From: JACDHG01 sp963811585
GTDB taxonomy: Bacteria > Actinomycetota > Actinomycetes > Propionibacteriales > Nocardioidaceae
Length of the DNA: 64,000 bases
Direction: 5' to 3'
Assembly: GCA_963811585.1 (NCBI GenBank)
Contig: CAWERR010000002.1
Location: 62,001 to 126,000, forward strand
The position numbers were made by a program, and so were the translations under genes. The notes below the pieces were generated by a model. The model was not told where the DNA came from. It ran no database searches and saw nothing but the letters and a program-made list of their open reading frames with translations. Every line of letters starts with the position of its first letter. The stretch's first letter is position 1. Shown here piece after piece: positions 36,455 through 46,032 of the stretch.

Positions 36455-36976
36455 ATGAGCGAGCCACTGGTGCCGTCCGTCCCGTCCGGTCACGAAGACC
36501 CGACCCGCCCCGCGCCGGAGCAGCGCGGCCTGGTCGTCGTCGTGACCTACAACCACATCGCTGCCGCGATCGTCGCCATCGCCGACGTCGTAGGTCGGCC
36601 GACCACTGTCCTCGACCACCGCCCCGGCGGCACCGAGCCGCAGCCGTGGCTGACAGACCACCCGCTCGGCGCGGCAGACGCCATCGTGTTCTGCGACCAC
36701 GACGCCCCGGGCACCCAGGAGCTGTTGCGGGCGGCGCTCGAAGGCCCAACCGGGTATGTCGCCATGATGGGCAGCCGCAACCGCGCCGCCGCCGTGTTCG
36801 CGACGCTGCAAGGCGAGGGCCGGCCGGTCGCCCAGCTTGAGCGCCTGCACGTCCCGGCCGGACTCGACGTCGGTGGCAAGTCGCCCGGCGAGATCGCCTT
36901 GTCGGTCGTCGCCGAGATCGTCGCGACGTCATACGGCCGCGACGGCGGTCCGATGAAGAAGCCGACCGCCGGCTGA
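36455..36976 (+). CDS. XdhC/CoxI family Rossmann-domain protein
   Basis: 173 residues; ATG at 36455 (MSEPLVPSVPSGHEDPTR). GLVVVVTYNHIAAAIVAIAD starts a nucleotide-binding fold. WLTDHPLGAADAIVFCDHDA, AMMGSRNRAAAVFATLQGEG, LHVPAGLDVGGKSPGEIALS and VVAEIVATSYGRDGG are the signatures of the C-terminal half of XdhC, the chaperone that helps insert the molybdenum cofactor into xanthine dehydrogenase. The N-terminal XdhC domain is absent and no molybdoenzyme gene is in the window, so the partner must be elsewhere. Divergent from the CPBP gene. Confidence 0.86.
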   Translation: MSEPLVPSVPSGHEDPTRPAPEQRGLVVVVTYNHIAAAIVAIADVVGRPTTVLDHRPGGTEPQPWLTDHPLGAADAIVFCDHDAPGTQELLRAALEGPTGYVAMMGSRNRAAAVFATLQGEGRPVAQLERLHVPAGLDVGGKSPGEIALSVVAEIVATSYGRDGGPMKKPTAG

Positions 36977-37004
36977 CTACCTGGCAGGCTCCTAGCCGGC
37001 CCGG

Positions 37005-37700
37005 CTACCGGCCGATGGGGATGTCACTTCCCGACAGCGCCAGCGCAATGCCGTCCTGGCGTACGTCGAGCGACTCCACCGTAAAGCTTGACGGCAGCCC
37101 ATGGAGTGGGTGGCTCACGTCGAGGAGAGTGCCCAGCAAGGGCTTGAGGTTGCGCGGCACCGGCACCACCCGGGTGGTGCCATCGGCGCCGATGAACGAC
37201 AGCGAACCGTCCTTGACCTCGACGCCGAGGTCGACACTCAGGTCCATGTCAACCGCGAGCACGCCGTCGTCCGGCACGAGCGTGATGAAGCCGACGCCGT
37301 TGTCGTTCGTCCCCGCGTACGACGCCGTGTAGGGGCCGAGGTCGCTCACCGACCCATAGGAGATGAGGGCACTGCCGGTCATCCGGTCGGCGGTTGCTCG
37401 CTTGAACCCGTTCGTGGTCCGCACGTCGAAGAACGTCGCCTCGACGTTGTCGACGCGGATATCCCCCGCTCCGGCGTCGGCGTCGACCGCCGGGAGACTC
37501 ATGCGCACCTCTTGCAGGTCGTTGCCGAGCACCTGGGTGACGAACGGGAAGCCGACGAACTCCACGTTCGGGGATTCGCTCAGCCCCTCCCGCTCCTCGA
37601 CCAACGTGGCGACCTGGCCCTCGGCGACGTGCTCTGCGACCCGGTCACCGACGACCGCGAGCGCCGCCAGCACTACCAGCGCGATCATCAGTCGACGCAC
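37005..37700 (-). CDS. DUF2993/LmeA-family phospholipid-binding protein
   Basis: 231 residues; N-terminal membrane anchor or signal (MRRLMIALVVLAALAVVGDR), then a beta-rich domain: VEFVGFPFVTQVLGNDLQEV, MSLPAVDADAGAGDIRVDNV and VDMDLSVDLGVEVKDGSL. DUF2993 proteins include LmeA, which binds phospholipids and supports lipoglycan elongation in mycobacteria. An envelope-lipid role is therefore likely; exact function unproven. It is downstream of the MMPL transporter, separated by a strong hairpin. Confidence 0.82.
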   Translation of the reverse strand: MRRLMIALVVLAALAVVGDRVAEHVAEGQVATLVEEREGLSESPNVEFVGFPFVTQVLGNDLQEVRMSLPAVDADAGAGDIRVDNVEATFFDVRTTNGFKRATADRMTGSALISYGSVSDLGPYTASYAGTNDNGVGFITLVPDDGVLAVDMDLSVDLGVEVKDGSLSFIGADGTTRVVPVPRNLKPLLGTLLDVSHPLHGLPSSFTVESLDVRQDGIALALSGSDIPIGR

Positions 37701-37801
37701 GCCTCACTCCTTCATCCACCACCGGTATGCCGACTGGCCTCCACAACTGCAAGCCGTCCCGGTGGGGCCCGTCAGGCTACCTGCCCCCGCCCCATCCCGC
37801 G

Positions 37802-37851
37802 GAAAGATCCGACGCTGGGGTCGCTCTGGCGACCCCAGCGTCGGATCTTTC
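37802..37851 (-). terminator. 23-bp perfect stem-loop between the MMPL and DUF2993 genes
   Basis: GAAAGATCCGACGCTGGGG continues into TCGC, then a 4-base loop and the exact complement. It starts 15 bases past the MMPL stop on its transcript and ends before DUF2993. The perfect length suggests a strong terminator or a mobile palindrome; no second copy was seen in the window. Confidence 0.75.
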
Positions 37852-37865
37852 GGGCAGTTGCAGGG

Positions 37866-40065
37866 TCAGCGGCTGACCAGCTCCCGCTCGCGCGGAGCCT
37901 CAGCCAGCTCCGGCACCGGCTCGTACTCGCGGATGCCGTGCCGGTCCCACCAACGGCGGAGGGGGCCCGGCGCCCACCAGTTCGCGCCGCCGAGCAGCCG
38001 CATCGTCGCAGGCACGAGCAGAGCTCGGACCACGGTCGCATCGATCAACACAGCCACCAGCATCCCGACCCCGATCATCTTGATGAAGACGATCCCGGAG
38101 GTGGCGAACCCGCCGATGACCACAGCCAGCAGAAGTGCAGCGCTGGTGATGATCGAGCCACTGCGCTGAAGGCCGACCGCGACAGCCGTCGTGTTGTCGT
38201 GGGTGCGGTCCCACTCCTCACGGACGCGCGACAGCAGGAACACCTCGTAGTCCATCGACAGCCCGAACAGGATGCCCAGCATCAAGATCGGCTGGGTCAC
38301 GTCCAGGAATCCCGGCGACGTGAAGCCCAACATGTTGGACAGGTTGCCGTCCTGGAAGATCCAGGTGACCACGCCGAACGACGCCACGATCGACACGGCA
38401 TTCATCACCACCGCCTTGATCGGCAGGACAACCGAGCCGAACGCCAGGAACAGCAGCACCAGCATCACGACGACGACGATCAGCGCCATCCAGGGCAGGT
38501 GTGCCCCGATGGAGTCGATCAGGTCCACGGTCTCGGCCGAGTTCCCGCCGACGAGTGCGGTCGCGTCTCCGCCGACCTCGATGCTGCGCAGGTCCTCGAC
38601 GATCTGCTGCGATTGCTGGGACTGGGCGTTGCCCTCCCACTCGGCCTGGATGAGGCTCACCGGCTGACCGTCGACCGTGCCCTGGTCGATCAGCTGCACG
38701 TCCGTCGACGCCGTCGACAGCTCCCACGTCGTCGACGTACGACGCCTGGCTGGCTTCGTCCGCACCGGTGACGACGATGCTGGCCGTCGACTGCTCACCG
38801 CCGAACTCATCGGCCTGCATCTCGACTGCGATTCGGCTCGGCGAGTCCGCCGGGAGCACCCGGTGGTCGACGCTGCCCCAGATGGCGTTGAGGAACGGTG
38901 TACCGAGCGCCAGCAGTGCGACCACGATGACGACGAGGTAGGCAACGGGCCGGCGCATCACGCTGCGCCCGATCCTCGCCCAGCCACCTGAGTGACCCGG
39001 AACAGCGGTCACGAGCCGGCGCTTGCGCCACGGCATCGAGCCGAACTCGATGCGTGCACCGAGCACCGCGAGCAGGGCGGGAAGGAGGGTGAGTGCGGCC
39101 AACATCGCGACGAGGACGGCTGCTACACCGCCGTAGCCCATCGACCGCAGGAAGTTCTGCGGGAAGATCAGCAGGGCCGCCAGTGAAGCTGCGACGGTCA
39201 GCCCGGAGAAGAGCACCGTGCGCCCGGCCGACGCCATCGTGGCAACCACGGCAGCGTCAACGTGGACGCGGGATGTGCCGTCCTGGCGGGCGAGCTCCTC
39301 GCGGAACCGGCTGACGACGAACAGCGCGTAGTCGATGGCCAGCCCGAGCCCGATCAACGTGATGATGTTGATCGCGAAGATCGAGACGTCGGTGAACATC
39401 GTGATGAGTCGGACGACCGCCAGCGCACCGAAGACGGCAACCGCACCGATGAGCCCTGGCATGAATGCCGCGACCAGGCTGCCGAAGATAAGCAGGCACA
39501 GCACGAACACGATCGGCATCGAGATCGACTCGGCGCGGGCGATGTCGGCAGACACGGTCTCACCGACGTCGTCGAAGACCGCCCACTGGCCACCGATGTT
39601 CTCGTCAAGACCGTCGGCATCCAGGTGGTCCTTGATCGCGGCAAAGTTGTCGGCCTTCTCATCCTGGGTGAGTCCGGCGAGCGTGATGACGACCATCGCC
39701 GCGTTGCCGTCTTCGCTGACCAGGTCGGGTGGTGCTTGGTCGGCGTAGTACGGCACAGTCCGCGCGACGGCGTCGTCGGGCAGGCCGTCGACAACCTCCT
39801 GCACCGCCTGCACGAACGCCGGGTCGTCTGCCTGCATGTCATCGCTTGAGTAGATCGCGACGACGTCGCTGTCGTGGCTGGCGAAGGCCTCCTGCTCGGC
39901 GGCGAGCTGCTTGGCGGACTCGGACCCGGGGTCGTCGAACCCGCCGTCGCTCAGTGCCCCGAAGACCCCCACCCCGAACACGGCCGCTGCGACCACGACC
40001 GCGGCGGCCAGGCCGAGCACGACTTTCGCGTGGCGTGCCACCGCGCTTCCCCAGAACTGCATCAT
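37866..40065 (-). CDS. MMPL-family RND transporter (one frameshift)
   Basis: About 733 residues. ATG at 40065 (MMQFWGSAVARHAKVVLGLA). Two MMPL halves: helix 1, an extracytoplasmic domain, helices 2-6 with LGLAIDYALFVVSRFREELA, then a second extracytoplasmic domain and ILFGLSMDYEVFLLSRVREE. The frame breaks near 38730 inside the second soluble loop (YVDDVG to ELSTASTDVQLI), where one base appears to be missing. It exports lipids or hydrophobic compounds using the proton gradient; the exact cargo is unknown. The divergent TetR gene at 40200 is the obvious regulator. Confidence 0.9.
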
Positions 40066-40105
40066 GATGTCCCTCGCAATGTCTCGTCACGAACGCTAAT
40101 GGTGT

Positions 40106-40129
40106 TTACTGTTTACTACGTTCACTAGA
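40106..40129. promoter_or_regulatory. Candidate TetR operator between the MMPL and TetR genes
   Basis: The A+T-rich plus-strand run has three direct half-sites: GTTTAC (40106), GTTTACTA (40113) and GTTCACTA (40122). This is unusual for this GC-rich DNA. It sits 41 bases upstream of the MMPL start and 71 bases upstream of the TetR start. Confidence 0.55.
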
Positions 40130-40199
40130 ATGTCAAGCATTTATTTGCGTGATAGGGCATGATGGAGGTGTTCCCCGTGAAGGGAGCCAGGAGGAGACG

Positions 40200-40970
40200 A
40201 TGAGCACGACCACACCGGCCGCCGTACCCACGCGTCGAGAGCGGCAACGGCAGGCGACGTACGACGAGATCGTGTCGGTGTCGCGACGCCTCCTGCAGCA
40301 GAGCGACTCGCTCTCGCTCCGCGCGATCGCCGCGGAGATGGGCATGACCGCGCCTGCTCTCTACCGCTACGTCGACAGCTACCAGGAACTGCTGCTGCTC
40401 GTCTGCCGGTCCGTCTTCACCGACGTGGTCGCCATCCTCGTCAAAGCCCGCGACCGGCACCCCGACGACGACCCGGGAGCACAGATCCTGGCGTCCGCCG
40501 TGGCATTTCGACACTGGGCGATCAGTCACCGTGAGGAGTTCGCGCTGCTGTTCGCCAACCCGGCGACGAGCCAAGAGGACGGCAGCGAGCCCGACGAAGG
40601 TGTGCAGGCGTTCGCGGCGTTCTTCAGTGACATCTACCGCCGACTGTGGGAGCGCTACGAGTTCCCGATCCCGGCCGACGACGCTCTCGAGCCCGAGATG
40701 CTCGCCTCACTCACGGCGCAGCGCGAGGAAGGGCTCTTGATGTGCGACTTCCCGGGTATGCCGATCGGCCTCAGCTGGATCTTCCTGCGCGCCTGGGCCC
40801 GGCTCTACGGCATCGTCACGCTCGAGGTGTTCAAGCACGTGGATCAAGGCACCATCGGGTCGGGCGCACTGTTCCGGGCCATGCTCGAAGACAACGGGCG
40901 AGATCTCGCCTTCGGCGACGACTGGCCGCGGCTGAAAGGGCTCGTCGCCGAGGAGATCCAGCGCGCCTGA
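40200..40970 (+). CDS. TetR-family regulator of the divergent MMPL gene
   Basis: 256 residues; ATG at 40200 behind AGGAGGAG. N-terminal TetR helix-turn-helix: RQATYDEIVSVSRRLLQQSD, then LSLRAIAAEMGMTAPALYRY and VDSYQELL. The C-terminal ligand domain resembles the TetR_C_33/WHG type (FRHWAISHREEFALLFANPA, PGMPIGLSWIFLRAWARLYG, then IVTLEVFKHVDQG). It is divergent from the MMPL exporter, with a 134-base shared promoter containing the half-sites at 40106, so it probably represses that exporter and itself until a ligand binds. The coding frame upstream of 40200 lies in the promoter. Confidence 0.92.
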   Translation: MSTTTPAAVPTRRERQRQATYDEIVSVSRRLLQQSDSLSLRAIAAEMGMTAPALYRYVDSYQELLLLVCRSVFTDVVAILVKARDRHPDDDPGAQILASAVAFRHWAISHREEFALLFANPATSQEDGSEPDEGVQAFAAFFSDIYRRLWERYEFPIPADDALEPEMLASLTAQREEGLLMCDFPGMPIGLSWIFLRAWARLYGIVTLEVFKHVDQGTIGSGALFRAMLEDNGRDLAFGDDWPRLKGLVAEEIQRA

Positions 40971-40995
40971 CACTGCGTCGAGTCGAGCCCTTCCG

Positions 40996-41021
40996 CCGGT
41001 CGAGCTTGTCGAGACCCCGCG
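40996..41021. repeat. Partial GTCGAGCTTGTCGAGA-family element
   Basis: CGGTCGAGCTTGTCGAGACC followed by CCGCGATCGCGGG, between the TetR stop and the convergent ABC permease stop. The right arm is missing or replaced by a short palindrome, CCGCGATCGCGG. Confidence 0.75.
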
Positions 41022-41046
41022 ATCGCGGGTGCCGCCCAGTGGGCGG

Positions 41047-41865
41047 CTACTTGAGCAGCAGGACACCGAGCCGCCGAGAGGCGACCCAGAGGCCGACCGA
41101 CCCCATCACGGCTAGGTAGAGGGCCGCAAACAGCTGCTCGGTGCCCATCGAGCCGAGTGACATCCCGCGGCACAAAGTGACGCCTTGGTAGAGCGGCGTC
41201 CAACGCACGATCGTCTCGACCGCGTCGGGGTAGGTCGAGACGGGGTAGAACGTGGCCGAGAACAAGAACATCGGCATGATCGCGAGCTGGACGAACTCGA
41301 AGTCCTGCCAGCTACGCATCCACGTCGTCAGCGCCATCCCGGCACCGGCGAACCCGTAACCGATCAGCATCGTCGCCGGGAGTGCGAGCAGCATCCACCA
41401 CGACTCGACCAGACCGAGCACAACCATCACCACGATGAAGAACGCCGAGTAGATCGCGCCGCGCAGCAGCGCCCAGGTGATCTCACCGCGCGCGATGTGG
41501 ACCGGCCGCAGTGGGGTGGCGAGCATCGCGTCATACAGCTTGGCGTACTTCATCCGGAAGAACAGGTTGTAGGTCGAGTCGTAGAGGGCGCCGTTCATCG
41601 CCGACGCAGCGAGCATGGCCGGAGCGACGAACTCGACGTAACCCACAGACGTCCCGTCCGCGAGCTCGAAGTCGCCGACAAGCTCGCCGACGCCGATTCC
41701 GATCGACAGCAGGTAGAGGATCGGCTCGAGCATGCCGGTGGCGAACACGAACCAGACGTGGCGGTAAGCGAAGAAGTTGCGCTCGACGACTCGCCACGAG
41801 CTGACGCCGTGGAGGGGAAACACCCGCGCTGCCAGCGCGCGGCGCGGAGCAATCACGTCGGTCAC
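41047..41865 (-). CDS. ABC-2 type transporter permease (second subunit)
   Basis: 272 residues with six membrane helices. The GTG at 41865 overlaps the upstream permease stop by four bases (GTGA). The longer frame upstream is that permease read out of frame. WRVVERNFFAYRHVWFVFAT, then GMLEPILYLLSIGIGVGELV start the chain, and the conserved region MKYAKLYDAMLATPLRPVHI is followed by GEITWALLRGAIYSAFFIVV and MPMFLFSATFYPVSTYPDAV. Together with 41862-42653 and 42662-43654 it makes a NodIJ/daunorubicin-type exporter. Substrate unknown. Confidence 0.9.
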   Translation of the reverse strand: MTDVIAPRRALAARVFPLHGVSSWRVVERNFFAYRHVWFVFATGMLEPILYLLSIGIGVGELVGDFELADGTSVGYVEFVAPAMLAASAMNGALYDSTYNLFFRMKYAKLYDAMLATPLRPVHIARGEITWALLRGAIYSAFFIVVMVVLGLVESWWMLLALPATMLIGYGFAGAGMALTTWMRSWQDFEFVQLAIMPMFLFSATFYPVSTYPDAVETIVRWTPLYQGVTLCRGMSLGSMGTEQLFAALYLAVMGSVGLWVASRRLGVLLLK

Positions 41866-42653
41866 TGGGCCAGTCTCCGTTCGAAGCTCCTGACCGCGAG
41901 CGCCCAGCCGGCCAGCAGCCACAACAAGAGATAGGCCAGATGACCGAGGGCGGGGAGCCCTTCGACCGCGCCCAGGGTGAGCATGCGCGACAGCTCGACG
42001 CCGTGCCAGATCGGCGTGATGTAGGCGAGCCACGACACGGCGTCGGGCAACTGAGAGACCGGGAAGAAGGCACCGCTGAACAAGAACATCGGCATCAGCC
42101 CGAGGCGGAAGATCAGGGCGAAGCTGCTCGGCTCGTTGATCCTGGCGCTGATCGCGAAGATCGGAGCCGCATGCGCGAGGCCGACCAGCACGGCCACCAG
42201 CAGCGCCGCCGCCCCACCCCACCAGTTGCTCAGAGCGCCGTACGCCCCCATCACGCCCAGGAAGACGGCACACGTGAAGAACGTGCGGAACGCGATCGCC
42301 AGCAAGTTGGCGATCACGATGTCGGCCACCTCGAGCGGGGTTGCCGACATCGAGAAGTAGGTCTTGGCCCACTTGAAGCCGGACAGGACGGGAAACGTCG
42401 ACTCCTGGACGGCAGTCGACATGGCGGTGGTCGCCATGAGTCCCGGTGCGATGAAGGCAAGGTAGGAGACGCCTCCGAGAGCCGCAGCCCCGGCGTTGTC
42501 GTCGACGAAGCCTCCGAGGCCAACGCCCATGGCCGTGAGGTAGAGGAACGGGATCAGGAAGCTGGAAACGACCGAGCCTCGCCAGGTGCGCTTGAGCTCC
42601 GTGCGCCAGTAGTCGTAAAGACGCGGCGCGAGCCGCGGAACTGTCATCGACAT
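41862..42653 (-). CDS. ABC-2 type transporter permease (first subunit)
   Basis: 263 residues with six membrane helices; ATG at 42653 (MSMTVPRLAPRLYDYWRTEL). RTWRGSVVSSFLIPFLYLTA, ESTFPVLSGFKWAKTYFSMS, ATPLEVADIVIANLLAIAFR and GLMPMFLFSGAFFPVSQLPD match the other permease closely, so the two arose by duplication. The start is eight bases after the ATPase stop, and the stop overlaps the next permease. The three genes form a tight operon. Confidence 0.9.
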   Translation of the reverse strand: MSMTVPRLAPRLYDYWRTELKRTWRGSVVSSFLIPFLYLTAMGVGLGGFVDDNAGAAALGGVSYLAFIAPGLMATTAMSTAVQESTFPVLSGFKWAKTYFSMSATPLEVADIVIANLLAIAFRTFFTCAVFLGVMGAYGALSNWWGGAAALLVAVLVGLAHAAPIFAISARINEPSSFALIFRLGLMPMFLFSGAFFPVSQLPDAVSWLAYITPIWHGVELSRMLTLGAVEGLPALGHLAYLLLWLLAGWALAVRSFERRLAQ

Positions 42654-42661
42654 GGGCTGAC

Positions 42662-43654
<993 letters not shown>

Positions 43655-43721
43655 ACCAGGACACTACGCAGCCGCGCCGACGCCTCCCAACAGGGTTTCC
43701 GATCTATTTGCCGGGCCCCGC

Positions 43722-43960
43722 CTAGCGCAGATGTCCGGTCAAGACGTCCGCGGCTCGGTCGGCATCGTCCTGACCGGTAGACACATGGAAGGAGAGCCGG
43801 AGCCTGCCCGGCCCGCACGGACCCGATGATCGCCGCCTCTTCCATCAACGCCGGGACTTGCTCGTCAGCAACGGCCGAGACAATCGGTGACTCGCCGGCA
43901 GGGAGCCCTACCGCAGATCGAAACCGTTCAGCCGGGCTCTTGCGAGTGTCGCTGCGCTCC
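43722..43960 (-). pseudogene. C-terminal remnant of a class-V aminotransferase
   Basis: On the minus strand, in more than one frame, I read LARARLNGFDLR, then LPAGESPIVSAVADEQVPAL, EEAAIIGSVRAG, and RLRLSFHVSTGQDDADRAAD then VLTGHLR and stop. This is the C-terminal small-domain end of PLP-dependent class-V (cysteine-desulfurase-like) enzymes. The PLP lysine and the first 300 residues are missing. The remnant ends where palindromic and tandem repeats begin at 44011, so repeat insertion or deletion may have removed the rest. Confidence 0.6.
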
Positions 43961-44010
43961 TTGACGGCGCTGCGAGTCCTCGCCGACCTCTCCCTTCACG
44001 GCTCACGCTC

Positions 44011-44060
44011 CGCTGATCGAGCTTGTCGAGATCACCGGGGTCTCGACAAGCTCGACCGCC
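44011..44060. repeat. Palindromic GTCGAGCTTGTCGAGA-family element
   Basis: CGCTGATCGAGCTTGTCGAG and GTCTCGACAAGCTCGACC face each other around ATCACCGGG, forming a long stem. It directly precedes the 18-19 bp tandem array. Confidence 0.92.
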
Positions 44061-44195
44061 GACGTGCAACTCGACCGCCGACGTGCAACTCGACCGCCGA
44101 CGTGCAGCTCGACCGCCGACGTGCAGCTCGACCGCCGGAGGTGCAGCTCGACCGCCGAAGTGCAGCTCGACCGCCGTGGGGACTCGACCGCCGGA
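44054..44195. repeat. Tandem array of CTCGACCGCCGACGTGCA units
   Basis: About eight direct copies of an 18-19 base unit: CTCGACCGCCGACGTGCA with (A/G)-changes, decaying to the right (CCGGAGG, CCGAAG, CCGTGGGG). The first unit is part of the right arm of the palindrome at 44011-44060, so the array probably grew from that arm. It ends 30 bases before the fhs stop. Confidence 0.9.
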
Positions 44196-44223
44196 GGGCA
44201 GCTCGAGCCGTGCCGCGGGCACC

Positions 44224-45918
44224 CTAGAACAGGCCGACTGTCTGGCCTTCGTCGTCGACGTCCATGTGCGCGGCCGCTGGGTCTGAACCGAGACCAGGCA
44301 TCGTCCGCATGTCTCCGCAGATCGGGTACACGAAGCCCGCGCCGGCCGAGGCGCGCACCTCCCGCACCGGCAACCGCCATCCGGTGGGAGCTCCCTTGAG
44401 AGCTGGGTTGGAAGAAAGCGACAGGTGCGTCTTCGCCATGCAGATGGGGAGCCGCCCGAAGCCGGCCTTCTCGTACGTGTCGAGCTGGCGGCCCGCGGCG
44501 GTGGAGTAGTCGACGCCGTCGGCGCCGTACACCTTGGTAGCGATCAGCTCGATCTTCTCGCGCAAGGTCGCCTCGTCGGGATACAGCAGCTTGAACTCGC
44601 TCCGCTCGTTCGCAGCCTCCGCGACGGCCTCGGCGAGCTCGATCGCGCCAGCCCCTCCGTCGGAGAAGTGGGTCGAGACGGCGAACCTGGCACCCGCACT
44701 CTCGGCGATCTCGCGGATTGCGGCGTACTCACTCGCATGGTCGGTCGGGAACGCATTGACCGCGACGACCGGCGTCACTCCGTGCAGCTTGACGTTCTCG
44801 ATCTGCTTGGCCAGGTTGGCCGCACCCGCGTGTACGTCGTCGGGGTTCTCGGCGAGGAGCTCGGCCGGAAGCGGCCGGCCGGCCACGATCTTGTACTTGC
44901 CGGAGTGCGCCTTGAGCGCCCGCACCGTGGCAACGACGACGGCGGCGTCGGGCGCCTCCCCCGACGTACGGCACTTGATGTTGAAGAAGCGCTCGGCACC
45001 CATGTCGGCGCCGAAACCGGCCTCGGTGATCGCGAAGTCGCCCGTGCGCAACGCGATCAGGTCAGCGATCACCGACGAGACGCCGGTGGCGATGTTGCCG
45101 AAGGGGCCGGTGTGCACCAGCGCGGGAGTGTTCTCGATCGTCTGCAGCAAGTTGGGCTTGATGGCTTCGCGCAGCAACACGGTCATGGCGCCGGCGGTGT
45201 TGAGCTGTTCGGCCGTGACCGGCTCGCCCCGCGACGTGTAACCGACGACGATGCGGGCAAGCCGCTCTCGCAGGTCTCGCAGGGAGGTGGTCAGCGAGAG
45301 CGCCGCCATCACCTCCGACGCCGCCGTGATGTCGAAACCCGTCTGCAGCGGTACGCCGTCGGCACGTCCACCCAGGCCGGTCACGACGTTGCGCAGCGAA
45401 CGGTCGTTGACGTCGAGCACGCGTCGCCACGTGATGCTGTTGGTGTCGATGCCGAGCGGGTTGCCGCGGTAGAGGTGGTCGTCGAGCATCGCGCTCAGCA
45501 GGTTGTGCGCGGCGGTGACCGCGTGCATGTCGCCGGTCAGATGGAGGTTGAGCCGTTCCATCGGGACCACCTGGCTGTAGCCCCCGCCGGCCGCGCCGCC
45601 CTTGATGCCGAGCGCCGGCCCCATCGACGCCTGCCGGATCGTGATGACGGCGCTGCGCCCGATGTGTCGCATCCCCTGCCCGAGCCCGACCGTGGTCGTC
45701 GTCTTCCCCTCGCCCAGCGGGGTTGGCGTGACGGCAGTGACGACGACGTACTTGGCCCGCGGCCGGTCGGCAAGCTCCTCGATCGCGTCGAGGCTCACCT
45801 TCATTACGTCGCGGCCGTAGTGCTCCAGCAGATGGCTGCCCAGTCCCATCTCGTTCGCGACGTCCTCGATCGGCTTGAGGGCGGCGTTTCGGGCGATCTC
45901 GAGGTTGCCTTGTGACAC
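44224..45918 (-). CDS. fhs: Formate-tetrahydrofolate ligase
   Basis: 564 residues; ATP-dependent formation of 10-formyl-tetrahydrofolate from formate for purine synthesis and one-carbon metabolism. GTG start at 45918 (VSQGNLEIARNAALKPIEDV), GGAGAG eight bases before. Signatures: the P-loop TPTPLGEGKTTTTVGLGQGM, RQASMGPALGIKGGAAGGGY, LTGDMHAVTAAHNLLSAMLD and CRTSGEAPDAAVVVATVRAL. The frame further upstream has no similarity and lies partly in a repeat. It is divergent from lhr; between them is the promoter and a palindromic element. Confidence 0.95.
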   Translation of the reverse strand: MSQGNLEIARNAALKPIEDVANEMGLGSHLLEHYGRDVMKVSLDAIEELADRPRAKYVVVTAVTPTPLGEGKTTTTVGLGQGMRHIGRSAVITIRQASMGPALGIKGGAAGGGYSQVVPMERLNLHLTGDMHAVTAAHNLLSAMLDDHLYRGNPLGIDTNSITWRRVLDVNDRSLRNVVTGLGGRADGVPLQTGFDITAASEVMAALSLTTSLRDLRERLARIVVGYTSRGEPVTAEQLNTAGAMTVLLREAIKPNLLQTIENTPALVHTGPFGNIATGVSSVIADLIALRTGDFAITEAGFGADMGAERFFNIKCRTSGEAPDAAVVVATVRALKAHSGKYKIVAGRPLPAELLAENPDDVHAGAANLAKQIENVKLHGVTPVVAVNAFPTDHASEYAAIREIAESAGARFAVSTHFSDGGAGAIELAEAVAEAANERSEFKLLYPDEATLREKIELIATKVYGADGVDYSTAAGRQLDTYEKAGFGRLPICMAKTHLSLSSNPALKGAPTGWRLPVREVRASAGAGFVYPICGDMRTMPGLGSDPAAAHMDVDDEGQTVGLF

Positions 45919-45957
45919 GTTTCTCTCCTTGGTTGACTGAGAATCTAGCCGACCAGA

Positions 45958-46010
45958 TTTGCGTCCGTGAAAGTAAGCGCTCAAGCGACCGCTGGCACGG
46001 ACGTTGTGGG
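45958..46010. repeat. Imperfect palindrome TTGCGTCCGTG/CACGGACGTT (family copy 1)
   Basis: TTTGCGTCCGTG and GCACGGACGTTGT face each other across AAAGTAAGCGCTCAAGCGACC and a few bases. It lies between fhs and lhr. Copies of the same layout, including the inner GCGACC, are at 51462-51512 and 63908-63985. Confidence 0.85.
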
Positions 46011-46032
46011 ACTGTCGGCGGGCTCCGGCAGG

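Noticed and set aside
45967..46032. An lhr start at 45967
   Set aside because: The ATG is inside a palindromic repeat and the added residues show no similarity.
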